NCBI GenBank assembly: GCA_009869945.1
Contig: WIXG01000174.1
Coordinates: 97,815-161,814, forward strand
DNA length: 64,000 nt
Reading direction: 5' to 3'
Source: Mesaphorura yosii
Taxonomy: Eukaryota; Arthropoda; Collembola; Poduromorpha; Tullbergiidae
Under the pieces are notes generated by a model. The model was not told where the DNA came from and ran no database searches. It saw only the letters and a list, made by a program, of their open reading frames with translations. Shown here one piece after another: positions 1 to 13,698 of this stretch; the stretch's first letter is position 1; each line of letters begins with the position of its first letter. The position numbers and the translations under genes were made by a program.

Positions 1-2972
1 TAATTCGAATTGCGTAAGCATCCAGCCCTCAAGCTCTTGACTGGATATGCTTTCAGTGGTAATAGATTAGAATAATTTAAGTCAGCGTTGACGTTCAGGA
101 CAAAATGCGTTCCAGCCACAATGCAAGCATCAGGAAAAAGTCGTACTCGACAGTGAACAGTGAAGACAAGAAGACAATCCGGGTGTAAACTTAATTTCAT
201 GGAAGTCTGCACAGAAGAATACGACGAGAAGCCCAGACATCTTAATTCTATTTGAATAATTCTTCGCACTCTTTTTCCATCACCATTCTTCGTCATCCTC
301 TTGTTCTTATCTTAGCGTCAAGGATTCGGATTCGGGCAGCCTTTACTTTGCTTGAACTCGAGGTATTTTTTCATTTTGGGCTTTTTGGGACACCACAATT
401 CCTAGAAGACAAAGGCGGTGGAAAAATGTGGAGACCACACTTTGAAGCGTCAGCGTGTCTTTGGCTTTGTTCAGTACGCCGCAAAAGTCACCGTACATAT
501 TTTAAATGCAAATGAGCACTTTTTAAGTTCGTGTAAAAGTGTCAGCGCAAAAGCGAAATTCGAAGTAAGAATTCGACGCAGTTTCGCCTGCCTGGCGGCC
601 TGCCTCCACTCACTTCAACTTGAACACGATCCCCATGAGACTCGGCGGCCTGACGCTGATGAATTCTTAATTTTAATTTCTAGCCAGGTGTCAATCCATT
701 TCCCATGCTACGACGGAATGCAATAATTGCGAAAACGGGGAATGACAATTAAACCTCAGGTATTCCAAGTATTTAGCTTTAATATCGAAACTTCTGCACT
801 GATTTCTGTGCTCCTTGAATTTAATATCGAACTATATATACTGTTTACTTGTTTATCAAGGCAATGCAAAGAGAAATATTCAGAGAATATCCGTCGTTTG
901 ATGTTTTACGAATGGTGAATAGCGAATTGCGAATTCGACAAATCAAGCTTCCAATTTTGATTTCCAGCATGCATGAAATCACGTTTGAGTAAACAAATAA
1001 CGGCATGGCGGGGCGCAGCGTCTTGCATGTTTACTCTTCTTCTGTAGGATTTTTCAAATGTTGTAGCATTTATGTAATTACATTACACAGCTCTGCTTCA
1101 CTTCTTTGGAACTCGTGTTCGAGTTGAGTTGAGTACTTAACAAGTTAATTTATTCCGTTTGAAGTGAAATTGCGAGACTGCCGACTCAAGAAGACTGTCC
1201 TCTTGCCGCTTGTGCCTCGTCGACTTGTTTCTCTTTTGATAACTCGATCTCTTTCTCATTCCAACAATTCCAAGACTGTCACACGACGCAGCGACAGTGA
1301 AGGAAAGAACTCTAACTTTCTCGCGTAGAGAAAGTTCCAGCTGAAAGCCAAAATGTTCCTGAAGGAGTCTGTCTGAATTGCCTGAAATAATGGTCATTCT
1401 ACCGCTCTTTATTCAATAGGAAAAATTTACATATTTTAGAACAATCTCTGGCCTGACCAACTTTTAGGCGCCTTTGTCTTTCCCGGAGTAACTCAATTGC
1501 GTATTCGACTACGGGAGAATGCAAAATTTCAGCGGACATCGAATTGACGAGGACGAAATTGTGAGGGAGATCCTTCTAGTTTGAAGATCCAATTATAAAT
1601 CAAACCAGTAAATCGGACACTCACAGCCTTTTCAAAGCTTTTCCGTGAAACAGCGTAAAAGTATGCCAGAATTCGCCTTCGCGCATGCGAATTTACAGTT
1701 TGCTCTTTATCTAACTTTTATTCTCAGAAGCAGTCCGTCGAATTTTAAGGAATTTTCTTGTTCTCTTCGTGCAGCACATTATTTATGTTTATCACATATG
1801 ACAATGTGATGTAAACCCGCCCGCATCCACACGTGTTCGTACGCGATGTGATTTGAATACTAAATACATGCAAACTACTTCAGGTATAGAAAGTAAAGGT
1901 TCGCAATCGCATCACGGAAGACACTTATAATGATATTCGAATTCGGAAGAACGACAAGGCAAGAAGCGAAAACTTTCTGAATACTGAGCACAAACTTTTA
2001 ACAAGTTCAATCAGAGCCGTGCCGAGAAATGTGCACATGCGCTTCAAAGCCCAAAGTGCGAATAATGCGGATTAAAAATTCGTCTTCGCCAACTTTATTG
2101 CGCTGTTCAACTCGTGCATATTAGCGACTCTTTGAGCTCTGGATCCTCCTCTTAACTTTGTGTCCAACTTCCTAGAAGCTTGAAAGTTGGCGAAAGAACT
2201 GTTTGGCGACGTGCTCCTGCCAAATCGGCAATGATAGTCGGAGCTTGTCTTGTAGGCCTTCCCATGCTTGTGGAAATTTTCAGCACAACTAATAATGATT
2301 ACAAATCCGACAGTAATCAGGCGAGACGCGAGAATTCTCGTAAAGTCCCGCATAAACAATAATTAAAGCTGAACCTAAAAGCAGGTATCACGGTTCTTCT
2401 TGGCGTTGACCTTTAGAAATCACTACAGTTGGCTATTTCCAGGCAAGACATTGTCAACACCAATAAACAATGTCAAATCATCAACACAATATCAAAACAC
2501 TGCAAATTAGACAAGGGAAAGTAACCCAATTAACGTCTATCTCTAGTCTCGACTTTAAGTTAACCCATTATCAACGAGAACGCGAAAGCAGCAAAGACAA
2601 GCGAACACAGTTAATTAAAGGTCTTGGCGATTCTTATAATAGGGTCCAATTTTTCCATCGTGGACCCCAAACCAATAAGGACGTTGTCCTTTTAATCAAT
2701 ACGAAGTGACTTTACATCTGGCTCCCGTGATTGTAGGAAATTTTTGACCTTGAAGCGCTGCCATCATCATCAACATTAATTAGATGAACCGATGATTACA
2801 TCCTTTCTCTGTTGAGACTGAAACCCAGCTGAACCTGAAGTTGAAGTTCAGGCTCATTATTTACCCGCTCCTCTTTCCCAAGTGTAAGTGCAGTGCAAAA
2901 CCAACAGCTTTCTCCAACATAATAACAGGGTAAAGGAGTTAATGCGGTAATGAAATCATTTTTTTCACTCAC
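1..2972. other. non-coding flank, no gene supported
   Basis: Open frames of 60-100 codons occur on both strands, but none has phase-matched splice partners, a recognisable domain or a good start context. The minus-strand gene at 2973-5942 ends its last visible exon with a GTGAGT donor, so its 3' exon or exons should lie here or beyond the window edge. I could not identify them. Confidence 0.5.
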
Positions 2973-5942
2973 CTTCGTGAACCTTTTGATCAATTCTGTT
3001 AAAGTTCGTTGGGCTCGCACTGCTCGTGCTGTAGCGTTTCGGGGTAACTTTTTCTGGTAAGCATAGCATATGATTCTTCATTAAGCTGTCTATGGAGACT
3101 GCACGTGGACGACATTGAAGGTCTTCGTCCTCTAAACTCCTTCGGCGTCGTGGCAGACGAGGAGTGGCAGTGGCGAACATGTAGTTGACGTTGAATGTGG
3201 TTGACCCTGCGCCAGGCTGTTGCAGAAGCTGCTGCTGTGCAAACTGGACTTGAGTAGGTTGGTTCGGTTGATTCCAGGATGTGATCGACTGCCTGGCCGC
3301 CGTAGACGCTGATGGGCTTCCAGCCCCACCCGATTGAACCTGGCCGCTGCTGTTAAGCAGGCGTGCAAAGCGACCCAACCCTTTTCCGCTGCCGGCACGT
3401 ACAGTGTCGATAGTGACTCCGCTTGGCGGCGGGATGAAAGCAGCCATCTGGTGTATGGGCGTCGACGACCCAGAGCCTGAACTTGCAGTGCTAACATTCT
3501 GATTAGCGTCATTCGGAAGCGAGACGTTTGACAGGTTAAGGTTCGGGCGGTGATGATGTTGCCAGACGGGTGACGAAGAGTCTGAGATGTTGTCACGATA
3601 AATGGAAGGGTTGCTCAGTCCTGAAAATGTGTACAAAAATTTAAGCAAAATGGGCCGTTTAACTGTTCATTGCGCAGTGTTGCAGTTGACAGCTGACGCG
3701 CTGACAAGATGAATGGGCAACAATAACAATAATAATTTTCATACATTTACGGCTTCTTTACGTCATTGACTCACAAAATTAAGTGCTGCTTCCTTTCTAG
3801 GCCGGAGTAGCATTGGTGGAAGTGAAGCCTAACGCTACGTTAATAGAATCCTGTAACGTTAGACAAATCTGACAGGCAAAGACGTAAATTAAATCAATGC
3901 CTTTCATACCCACGCGAAGGAGAAGCATATGATCTCTTCGAGTCAGACATCAAGACTAAGACTGAAATCAATAGATCAACTCCCAGCCCGAAGCCCCAAG
4001 ACGACGACCTTTTCCGATATGCGATATTAAATTAGTAAACTTAATTTCATAATCTGCAGCATGGCAATGGCAGGAACTGAAACACAATCTCATCTCATCA
4101 ACTTTGTCCCTTGCCTGGGTTGACTTAACTAGTTTTACCTCGGCTCGAGTTAATTAGTTCATTGCAGTGGCGTATCGCGAATTTTAAATTAACAGCCTCG
4201 AGCATCAATTTGAGGTGCGTGCCGCTTACATGAACTCAACCTCATAATAAATTCATGATTAATATTTTGTCGAAGGAAAGCTAAGATATTTAATTAAGCA
4301 TGCCCTTTCATTAGCGTATTTCATTAAGCTCGTGTGGCTCATGGCCCGTGTGGACTGCTTAGCTTACCCACCTAGAAAATGAGATTCTCTTTTTGCTGGA
4401 GGTGTTCCAGCAATTGATGAGGATGGAGAACCGGATCCAGTGAGAAATTGAACGTAATCAACCCCGGGAGTGGCAAAGTCACCTGAAAATCAGATAAAAT
4501 CACGACCACGTTTCAAGTGCCGTTTAAGTGAATGTATATTCATTCAATTCAACTTCTTGCAATCACAGGTTTGTTGAAGAGCCTTGGATTTTGACCAAAG
4601 ACACAAGGCAGGAATAACCAATTGACAATGGGACAATTTCCTGACAGGAGACTGGTTTCCTTTGCGCTCTCACTTCAAGCCTTCATTTATTTCTCAATTT
4701 TATTGATACTCGCCTATCTCGATGAGTGTGAGACAAAAACTACGATTGTGATTGCAAAAATACCACTATCGTCAACGATACTGGCGGGTTCGCGGCCCCG
4801 TGGCCTGGTCTTAGAAAGGAAATTGAAAGCATTCAAGTGTGAGCGAATAGCGATAGCGATTATTAGGGCATGGGGAAAATACGAGCAGAAGTGAAAGTTG
4901 TAGTTACTGGGTTGCTGACACTCATTAAGACTCTGGCAAAGCAAAGCGTGGAAGAATTACAAGGACCAAAAGCCTCTGAAGGCTGAGGGATTCAAAGGGT
5001 GGATATTAGAAATAGATTGAGTTTCTTTGAGAGTAAAAATATATGAGAACGAAATGAAGTAAACAGTCTTGGCCGGGTTGGGCCAAGATGAAACAGAGTC
5101 TTCTTTTTGTATGGGATATGGGAAATGTACTATGCGGGCGAAAGGCATATGAATCACTTCAAATTAACGTTTTGCCTGAGACGTGTATGAGTACGTACAA
5201 GTTAAGTGGGCCGAACAACGAGAAAAACCATCCTTTTTGTCTTTTCCTGCATGAAGAAGCGAATGAATAGAAAAGTACGAAGCGGAACTTACTTTTACAC
5301 TGGGGATAGTTTCCTGAAGATGAACTGCCCTTTCCACCGGCAGCACTCGTTCCAGCAGCACCGCCTGCCGCGCTATTTTTGGCAAGTTGTGCTTGGAGGA
5401 TTGAAAACGGAACAATGATGGCTGGAACCGTTCGTGATCGTATCAATGGTGGAATTCGCGATTTTTTCTTCCCAGTCCCGAGTGCCGTGTCGTTCTTCGG
5501 GAATACGACGACGTCTTGAGCAAAATTACTGTGAGAAAAAGAAAAGAATCGCGTATGAAATTTATGGCGGATAATCATGAATACGTGTGCGATACATGAA
5601 ACGAATGAAGAAACGTATGAATGGATGGACGAATGAGTACGTGGCCCTGGCACGTACAGCAAAAGGCAGTGGCAATTTGCAACTTTTCAAATAATTTAGA
5701 AACAAAAAGTGATTAAGAAAGAAGAAGAGAACGATGAACCATGTGCACGAGAAAGTCCAGAATTTGGCCATGGAAAGGAACAAATATGATTCAGATCTTC
5801 CAGACTGGCGTTCATTGAGTTTGTTTCTTAATTGTTTCACATGAAAGTGCACACGGCAATAACTCACATCCGGTAAGGCAAAGGCGGGTTCCCTGGACCT
5901 CTGGACTCGAGTAAATCATAAAAGTAATGATTTTGTTGCTTC
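2973..5942 (-). CDS. unrecognised Ser/Pro-rich protein, internal exons of a split gene
   Basis: Four exons read on the minus strand: 5942-5868, 5528-5293, 4482-4372 and 3620-2973. All have AG acceptors and GT donors (GTGAGT, GTAAGT, GTGGGT, GTGAGT), and the reading phase is kept across every junction. The product segment is about 356 residues. It begins with an aromatic and proline motif (HYFYDLLESRGPGNPPLPYR), followed by a basic stretch and a segment reading RTVPAIIVPFSILQAQLA. It then becomes Ala/Gly/Ser-rich and finally long, Ser-, Asn-, Gln- and Pro-rich and probably disordered, with an RRRRS basic patch near residue 295. No transmembrane helix or catalytic motif is evident. An in-frame stop shortly upstream of the first exon and the lack of an ATG there show that it is internal. 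I do not recognise the family. The modest conservation-like motifs in the first two exons suggest a regulatory or scaffold protein, but this is inference. Confidence 0.8.
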
Positions 5943-8900
5943 CTGAACTCATTTTACTCTCAACTCTACACTTCGTGGAGGTGGACAGTCATTTACTCAT
6001 GAAAAAGAGCAGCCAGTGCAAAGTAACGTCATTTTCTAAGTAGATTCACGAGTAAGTCAGTCATAAACAGCAATTACAATTACATAGAAATAAATTACAT
6101 AACTCACATCAGCAGCTGGCACTGAGGTCAAATTTTACTGCATACAAAAATAGGTCGCTTTTTAATCATTTAAATGTATTAACTTTATATTTAAGGCGAG
6201 TGGGTGGGAGAAGAAAGACGCAAGAAGGTCAAGTGTCGATGAACTGAACTAATCCACCTTAATGCCCTGACTAATTCGCCCTCGCCTACAGAAGTTAATT
6301 CATTCATTTCACTGAACTGCCACCATGCAATCAAGCGTCGAGTGGAACCTAATCAAGAAGAATGCTCAAGTGGGCAATCGGCAATGGCAATGAGACCTTT
6401 GCTTTTCGCATTAAAATGTCAATTCCCTGCCTCTTCTAACCTTTCTGGCCCACGCACTCAAACATGCGGCAGTTCTAAGAATGCATCAAGTTTTCCGTTT
6501 CAAGAAGCTTTGAATGTTAATGCGGTTTGATTATTTATGGATGATCGCCCTTTGCTTAAAGTATTGTGATGATAATTAATTTAAGTCTGGTAAATTACGC
6601 TACGAGGCCATCGAATGATTTTAAAGCCTTCAGATGTACCTCCTTCAGATTCCACGATCTCTTGTTCAATTCATAATTTGCACTACAATCTCGCATGAGA
6701 CTACAGACAAGAGTAGTCAGTTCCTGATTTCTTAATTCACAGATACCTGACGGATCAACCGCTCAAAGAGTGGGACAGCACGGTATGGCATGGCGTGATG
6801 GCGATGGCATTTAGGTCTTGATTTGTTTTGTTTTCAAGGCTTTTATCGCATTCGCATTCACAGACACTCCGCTCCCGAAAATGTTAAGTCAGGCTTACTG
6901 CTTACTGCTTAAGTACTGCCGAATCATAAGCCAGGCTCTTTCTTTTACTCAACACTCACGCTCACGCTCGATCTTTCAGTATCAAGACAAGTGCATTGCA
7001 GGCAGTGCACGGATGCGGAGGAAGAAAGCTAAACAATCCATCGCAAAGTAGAATTTATGTGAATGTGAGAAAAGATACTTGAATCTCTTTCAACGAGCTC
7101 TCTGTCTTCTCTCGACTCCTTCGTACGAAGTGCGAGAAAAGTTCTCTCGCATGCCAAGGCAGGAGGCAAGGTTCTTCTTGAGTGTGCCATGATTATTGCG
7201 TCGTTACGCTCTGGGAGCACAGGCGAAAGCGAAAAGTAAAGACACCGGTTAATTTATGGCGGTGCAAAATTCTGGTATGCCGTCACAGTGTTCATAGCCA
7301 TGAGCCATGAACCGCGGCTTGATGCGACTCGAGCCACTCGAATGAATAAACTCAAGCAAGCCATAACATTTGATGCTTTAAAATGGTCGGACTGGACAAG
7401 TAAATGGTTTCGCATACAAGCGGAGCGGTCAGTTCTTATCTAAAATTCAGTACAGACGCTATCTGATATGTTAAATGGGCTGGAATTCGGATAAACTGAA
7501 CGAGCTGGTAACTGATGTCACGCAATACTCAAACAATGAACGTATAGAAATGACCGACCGAATTTTTAGAAACCTGGCAGTTGAGTAACTCATTCAGAAT
7601 ACATCCGCATCCGCGTCATGAATCACGAACGTGGACGGGACACATTTTAAAAGCACATTATCATTCATTACTACAGTTGACTTTGGTTGAATGGCATTTT
7701 CCGTGCCATTCCATTACTGGAGATTAAGCACGAGTGATTTGCTGCAGACAAATAATGGACCAGAGCAGGCCAACAATGACTCGACTGATTTTTCAACCTT
7801 GAAAGAGTTTTCATGTCTGCCAGACGGGCAGTCAAGAGTCTGACTGAGTCTTGGCCAAGCCAGAGGAAGATTTAAAGAGAAAGTTTATGCGCCCATTTGT
7901 TTCCTTCCCGTGTCCCATTCTTATTAACTATGACAAATTGCAAGACTTCTTTGTTTTTTCGTGTTCTGTCAGACTTGCTTTCTCTGCGACATTGCATTGC
8001 TGCCAGTTTGTCTTTGTTAAGCTTGCTCTTCGTTTCTGCTCATTCGTTTCAGTTCATGGGCTCAGAATGTCTGCGCGTAAGATTGAATAGGAATAGGTTA
8101 CCATTAAGGTATAGAAATCGTAAAAGTAAAGGTTTTGCTCAAAGAATTCATAATTCGAAGATTCGAACCAGTACAAGCAGAACACAGTAATTTGTGCACC
8201 TAAAGTAATAGCTGTTCTTACACTCAACACAAGTCAATTTTCTATTGGCAGCGAGATCAGACGGAGTGCTCTGTCCGTGTAAACCACGAGCTTTTTACCA
8301 GTTCGAAATTTTATTTACAAACTCAACTGTAAACATCGGTTTTGATGACAAACGCAATGTCATTTACTAAGCTTGAGTTGGTATTTACAAGAACAGAAAC
8401 GCTTATTTGATAGAACTTCAAGAACAATAAATAAATGCCGACTCAATAGTCGAACTTCAGTTACGACGGGCTCAGAGTTCATTTCGTGGGTGCCGACTAC
8501 TTTTTAAACAAGGCCAACGTGTATATGATTTGTGACACTAAAGTAAATCTGAGCAAGTGCAAGTATTACATCATTTCCCACTGCTCACTTGGCTTACATT
8601 TTAATTTGGGAATGATTTATGTGATGTTTACCTAATCGTGAAATTAAGATAAACCGGTGGTAATTTATACGCCCTAGCGTCCTGTGATCTTAATCGCGAC
8701 TCGCTGGCATTCCACTTAATTTTTGTTACCGCACGGACGAGTCTGAGCCTGAGCCCACACCGCCGGCCGGAGCTCACACTGCGTTATTGTGAATCGCATA
8801 GCTTTTTTATGAACCGACCAACGATCAGGTCAAAAACCAGCGTGATTTCTCCATTAAATTAAAAAAAGGTGTGCAAAATAATAAAAGAATGGGTACCAGC

Positions 8901-11900
8901 ACGACACGGCATTGCAAAACACATAAATCATAGCCTACGGCTAAATAATTTTAAGAGAAAAAACATTCTGAATCGAATGTTCGACCTGAAGTGAAAACAG
9001 AAAACATGCCATAAAACACAACGTGATGGAAAGCTCACGTAAAAATCAATAGATAATCTTTAATGATATCCTTTCAAGCATCGCAGGTTTATTAGAATTC
9101 CTGTATCTTGTAAATATTTGAGTAGGAATGAAAACGAAACTTGTGCCGCTTGTGACTGACTGACTGAATGACAGGCGCACGGACGGGCGGACAATGTAGA
9201 ATTAGCATTAGTTATTGAACTCTCCTATGCTGCTGCCCTGATATGTGCCTGTTATTGGCCAAATTAGTGTAAGTGCGTTAACTCACATTTCTTTCTCCTA
9301 TTAATAACCCAGCTTCGATAAATGCGACGTACTAGCAAATGCTATCGGCTCTATTGCAGTGTTGTCTCCCAGTTGCCCTTCTTTTATTATTGGACACGTT
9401 GTAAATAGATCCGGATTAGATTTTTATTGACCGGAGACCAGGCCGGGCTTGAATCTATCTTTTCAGCTTAGATTCGCAAAATGCAATCATGAGACACATG
9501 AGAACTCCTCTCCTGCGCGACACGCTGCGATTAGCGACTTTGGCAACTCTGCATTTTCATTTTCTCTATGAGAACTTCGCCTCGCCTCAGGGAAGACAGG
9601 CAAGACGACCTTCCACTTCGACATAGTCGAAGCTAAAGCCAACGCCAACGCAGTGTTAAATCGATACGGCAATTAATCGTCAATCTCGAATCACTACAGC
9701 GGCGCGGCGACCGTGGCAGCTTGATGACTTGTGCTCGAGCGCAAGTCACTAATTGCTTGTGCTTCCTAAATGCTAAATCCCAAAAATGAATTAGAATTCA
9801 CAATTAGGGGATGGGAGAATATGCAAGCTGCAAGCAATAGGAAAGAATGATGACACGCGAAGGCGAAATGCGACGCAACAAGCGCGCGGCCACGTGCTAA
9901 ACCAAGCCACGGTTTGGGGGAAATTCCTCCTGGGAATGAATCGACTCGCGACATGACACGAAGAAACGGTGTCACTACCACATCTCGTTCAGTAACCTGC
10001 CGTTAATAATACTACGTACGTACTACTAAAAAGTCATGGTGGGTCGGTCGTAGTCGCAGTCGTGACATTATAATTTTCTCTGATAAAATTATACGTGTCT
10101 TCCTGCGCCCAGTGGCTAAATTGCAGTATAAATTTCATTTTTTGTCATCGCTACTTGTCAATACGCTGCTGCTGTACCATGCACGATATTTTTTTTTGCA
10201 ACTCACAACCCTCGAGTTACTCGAGCCAACCTTTCGAAATTACAATCATGATAAATGTCAACAACTTTCGATAATCATGAAGTATATGGCAAGTCCCAGG
10301 CAAAGAGAAGGCACGGCACAAAAACGAGCTTCGACGCGAAATGCGAGCGCGAAATTGGGACTCTGCAAACGAAGTCGAGTTGAAAGCGTGAGTTGAGTTG
10401 AACGACGATGCTCTGAAAACATGAAATGATGACATTTCTTTGTAGCCGAGCCATGCATATAGAATTCAAAATGTAAATATTGATTGTCATTGCCGTGCCG
10501 AGCGAACTGACTGAGTACTGGGCAAGCAAATGAAGAAAAGTTACGACTTTGTTTCCTGAATTGCATCGACGATTCGGCCACGAAGCCAGCACGAGTTGAC
10601 CTCGCAGGGAATTAAAAGATATTAAAGTCCACAGTACACACACTCGTGCCTCCTCCTTTGCTATGCTCTCAAATCGATTCTTAATTTTTGAATAAGGAAA
10701 GGAAAAATGTAATGCAATAATTCACTTCACATTTCACATTCGCATTGCAGCTCTGACGTACCAAATTAAAGTGCACGAGGCCACGAAAGGCGAAAGCAAA
10801 GAATGAGAAAATTAGCTCAATCATTCGATTTTCGAGTCGGGAGCAATTGAGAGAAAGGAAATGTAACATCACATCACAGCCGAACCACCCTCAATGTCAA
10901 AGAAGACGTAGAAAAAGAAGCCACAAGCAGCCGTCTTGGTCGCGGCAAGATTTTATAATGTGTAACCCGCCCACGGGAATAATGACAGGCACCCGAGCGT
11001 ACACGCGTACACTGCATTCGCTTAACCTTGACAATAATAGGCATGAAATGATAGTGCTGACTCCGCAATCTGGAAACCAACGAACGATCGAACGAAGATG
11101 ATTATTTGAAAAAGCTGCCTTGACTTTCACTTGAATGAAACTTCATTTCACATCTTCTCAACAGCGGCGGCAAATACGCGACGCGAAACGCCAACTGTCT
11201 CCTCATTGCGTTGGGCTGGGATGTACCTACTCGGTGCCTCATGCAATGAAACGGCCGAGATTTGTTTCATTATCTTTGCCGCAAGCAAGCTACACTGTAA
11301 AGTCACTTGAGACAGACACCAGCAGCGAGACTTTTCTCGCATGCGTGTTGAAGTGAATCGTCAGTTGAAGGGCACCACAGCTTCATTTCACGGCCGCCGT
11401 ATCGGCCACGAACAAGAGCAAGAACAAGAATAAATAATGCTCGCAGGAATTACAAGCCCAATGAATGTAAAGGCGACACGAGACGGATTTAAAATTTCCA
11501 ATACCAATTATATGTAAATGTTATGCGACTTGCAAATCTCTTCATAATCCCCAGAATCCTGCTATCTCTATCCAGTCTGCTGAGCAGAGCGCGACAACGA
11601 CAAGATTGCCGACCAAATTCGCCGCTTGTCGCGTGTACACGGCTAAAATTGCATAGTGAGAAATGCAAATGATTTTGACAAGTGAGAAAACCCCATTTGA
11701 ATAATTCTCTCTTAAAACTTAACCAACCAACCAAAAATAAATATTGGATTTTCATTTTGGTGTTGGTGTTGCCTTTGCCTTTGTCGCTACTGCGTTCGTG
11801 TTCCTCAAAAGCTGAAGAAGCATGAGAAATGGGAATACTACGAGTGAATGTAGTTGTTTCAGCAGCCTCTCTGTTTTTGCTCTGCCTCTCGATTAACGCG

Positions 11901-13293
11901 AGGCTGTGGCTGGTCGGCTAACAAATATTCCATTCTTGTCGACTGTCGAGTAATCAATATTATTAGGTTTTCATGCTAAAATTCCAGAAATAGTGGGCAA
12001 TTCCATGCAAGACAAGGTATTTCGCACACGCTTGTGACTTGAAGAATGCAAAGGCTTGCCATGCCTTTTAAAGACTTGCCCCCTTGACTCTACTGGCGCT
12101 CCTCAACAAACAAACTCAATTTGCAAACCAAAAAAACATTTTTGATCTCCACACTCATAAACGCCACATTATCAGAGATAAAGCAGGAAAAGAAAGAAGT
12201 AGAAAAGTGCATTAGACTCTACATCCATTGAATCAATTTATTTCCGTTCTCTTTATGGCTGCTTTTCTTCATAGTTACACTTTTCTAAGTTGGATGAGGA
12301 GAGTGAGGTATCCGAGCACTTTCTTTTGTTGGCTTTGGCTTGGCTTTGAGTATCTTGATTTTATTTGCCCAATTTTAGCGAGTGCTTAAGAGAGGGTGAG
12401 AAATTCTCGTTTATGTTGGACTCTCGTTCCAGGCCGGTGTAGCAATTTAGTTGGCTTTCATAACCAATAAAATTCGAACCTGACGAACACTAGTCTGGAC
12501 TGGTCGTTTGATGGAGTGAATGGCCGGCCACGACAATGCTACAAAGTGCTACTTTACTTTACTCGAAGCACAAAGCACAACACGAAGTTATTTACTTTGT
12601 TGACTGCGACTGTCGTGAGCTGCGAGCGTAAGTAAAAGCTTTTGCCTTGCACGGCACGGCTCGGTAATGAAATGACGGCAATTGAATTGATTTCTCGGCC
12701 TTCTCAGAAAAATGAAGCTAAAAGCAAAGCAAAACAATAAAATTTTCAATTGCATTTTACGACTTGGCGAGGAATTCTCAAATTCTCTGATTCAAAGTTC
12801 AGATCTTGCAAAGTGCATGAGAGCAGAGAGCAGCGAGAGCATAAAATCTTGTACGAAATCTCGATGTCCGACCGAGGCCAGGCCAGGCCTGGAATGCCAG
12901 TGCCAGGTTCAGTTTCAGCTTCTCCAGCATTACTTATATTTCATAACAAAAACGAGTAATCTCTACCAGCGGCAGATAAAGCAAAGGAGCCTTCCACTAC
13001 GCGCATTTTGCGTGCGTATGGCTTCAATTCTTTGGAAAATCTGATTTTGCGTGAATAAGTGAATATTCCTCTGAATCCTTTGTGTGTTTATGACTAAGAG
13101 AAGTGACTTTCCAGGAAAGTAGCCCACAAATCACTGCAAGGAATCTTCGAATCAGGAAGCAAGCCAAGGCATAACCTTTAGACTTGAAAGCATTTTTAAA
13201 TTGTAATATTCCCATAGTCCCTTGTGCCGTGATCTTCAAATAAAATCTTTCTATTCTTGTGCTCACGTGGTGCGTCTGGCATAATTCTGAGTC
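5943..13293. other. non-coding stretch (probably intron or 5' flank of the minus-strand gene)
   Basis: About 7.3 kb without a supported exon. Short purine-rich and AT-rich runs are common, and the open frames are short and overlap on both strands. Upstream exons of the minus-strand gene must lie in this stretch or beyond it, because the exon starting at 5942 is internal. None could be assigned with confidence. Confidence 0.5.
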
Positions 13294-13698
13294 TTATTCT
13301 ACATGCCGCGTCGCTGAGGTTGAAGTCTCAATTGCATTCTGCGCTGCGGTGGAATTGACATTCTCAATTCTTTTGTCAGCCTGTGCCTTCAGCCTTTGCC
13401 GTGTGGCTTTGTCAATTGCGTATTGAGGTGGCTCGCATTTCGCTTGGATGCGTGGAATAAAATGATAAAGATGAGTCTCATGATGGCAATGATTATGATG
13501 ATAACACCAATGCCGATTGCGAGTTGTGAGAAAGCAGTGACTTTCCCTTTCCTTTAGACTTACTTCTTCTCTTTCTTTGATGCAATCTTCTTCTTGAATA
13601 CACGGCGGACCCTCAGCAGCAGAAATGCTGCTTGGCCGATGCTCAACGGCTTCTCTTCCTTCTGCATAGTTGCGGTTTAGATGATATTCAACAAATCT
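13294..13698 (-). other. possible exon, minus strand (low confidence)
   Basis: An open frame of 134 codons runs from a pyrimidine-rich acceptor (CTTTTAG, AG at 13700-13699) to a TAA at 13296-13294. Its first 45 codons end exactly at a GTAAGT donor (13563-13558), so an internal exon 13698-13564 is possible. A second frame on the same strand starts with ATG at 13667 and reaches the same donor in phase 2, which matches the phase-2 entry of the exon at 5942. That second reading would make it a first coding exon of the minus-strand gene. Both readings are compatible with chance; the downstream part is skewed by a CAT-rich repeat. Confidence 0.22.

Noticed and set aside
6094..6137. A 30-base candidate exon on the minus strand with a TATGCAG acceptor and GTGAGT donor, upstream of the exon at 5942
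   Set aside because: Joined in the phase required by the exon at 5942 it contains a TGA, so it cannot be a coding exon of that gene.
10217..10643. Three overlapping minus-strand open frames of 72-122 codons
   Set aside because: They overlap in different frames, have no splice partners or recognised motifs, and sit in repetitive purine-rich DNA.
13380..13667. Possible CD225/dispanin-like small membrane protein on the minus strand (basic exon, then an Ile-rich hydrophobic stretch)
   Set aside because: Two in-frame stops separate the two parts, no intron of workable length joins them, and the Ile-run comes from a CAT/ATC-rich repeat. The resemblance is compositional only.
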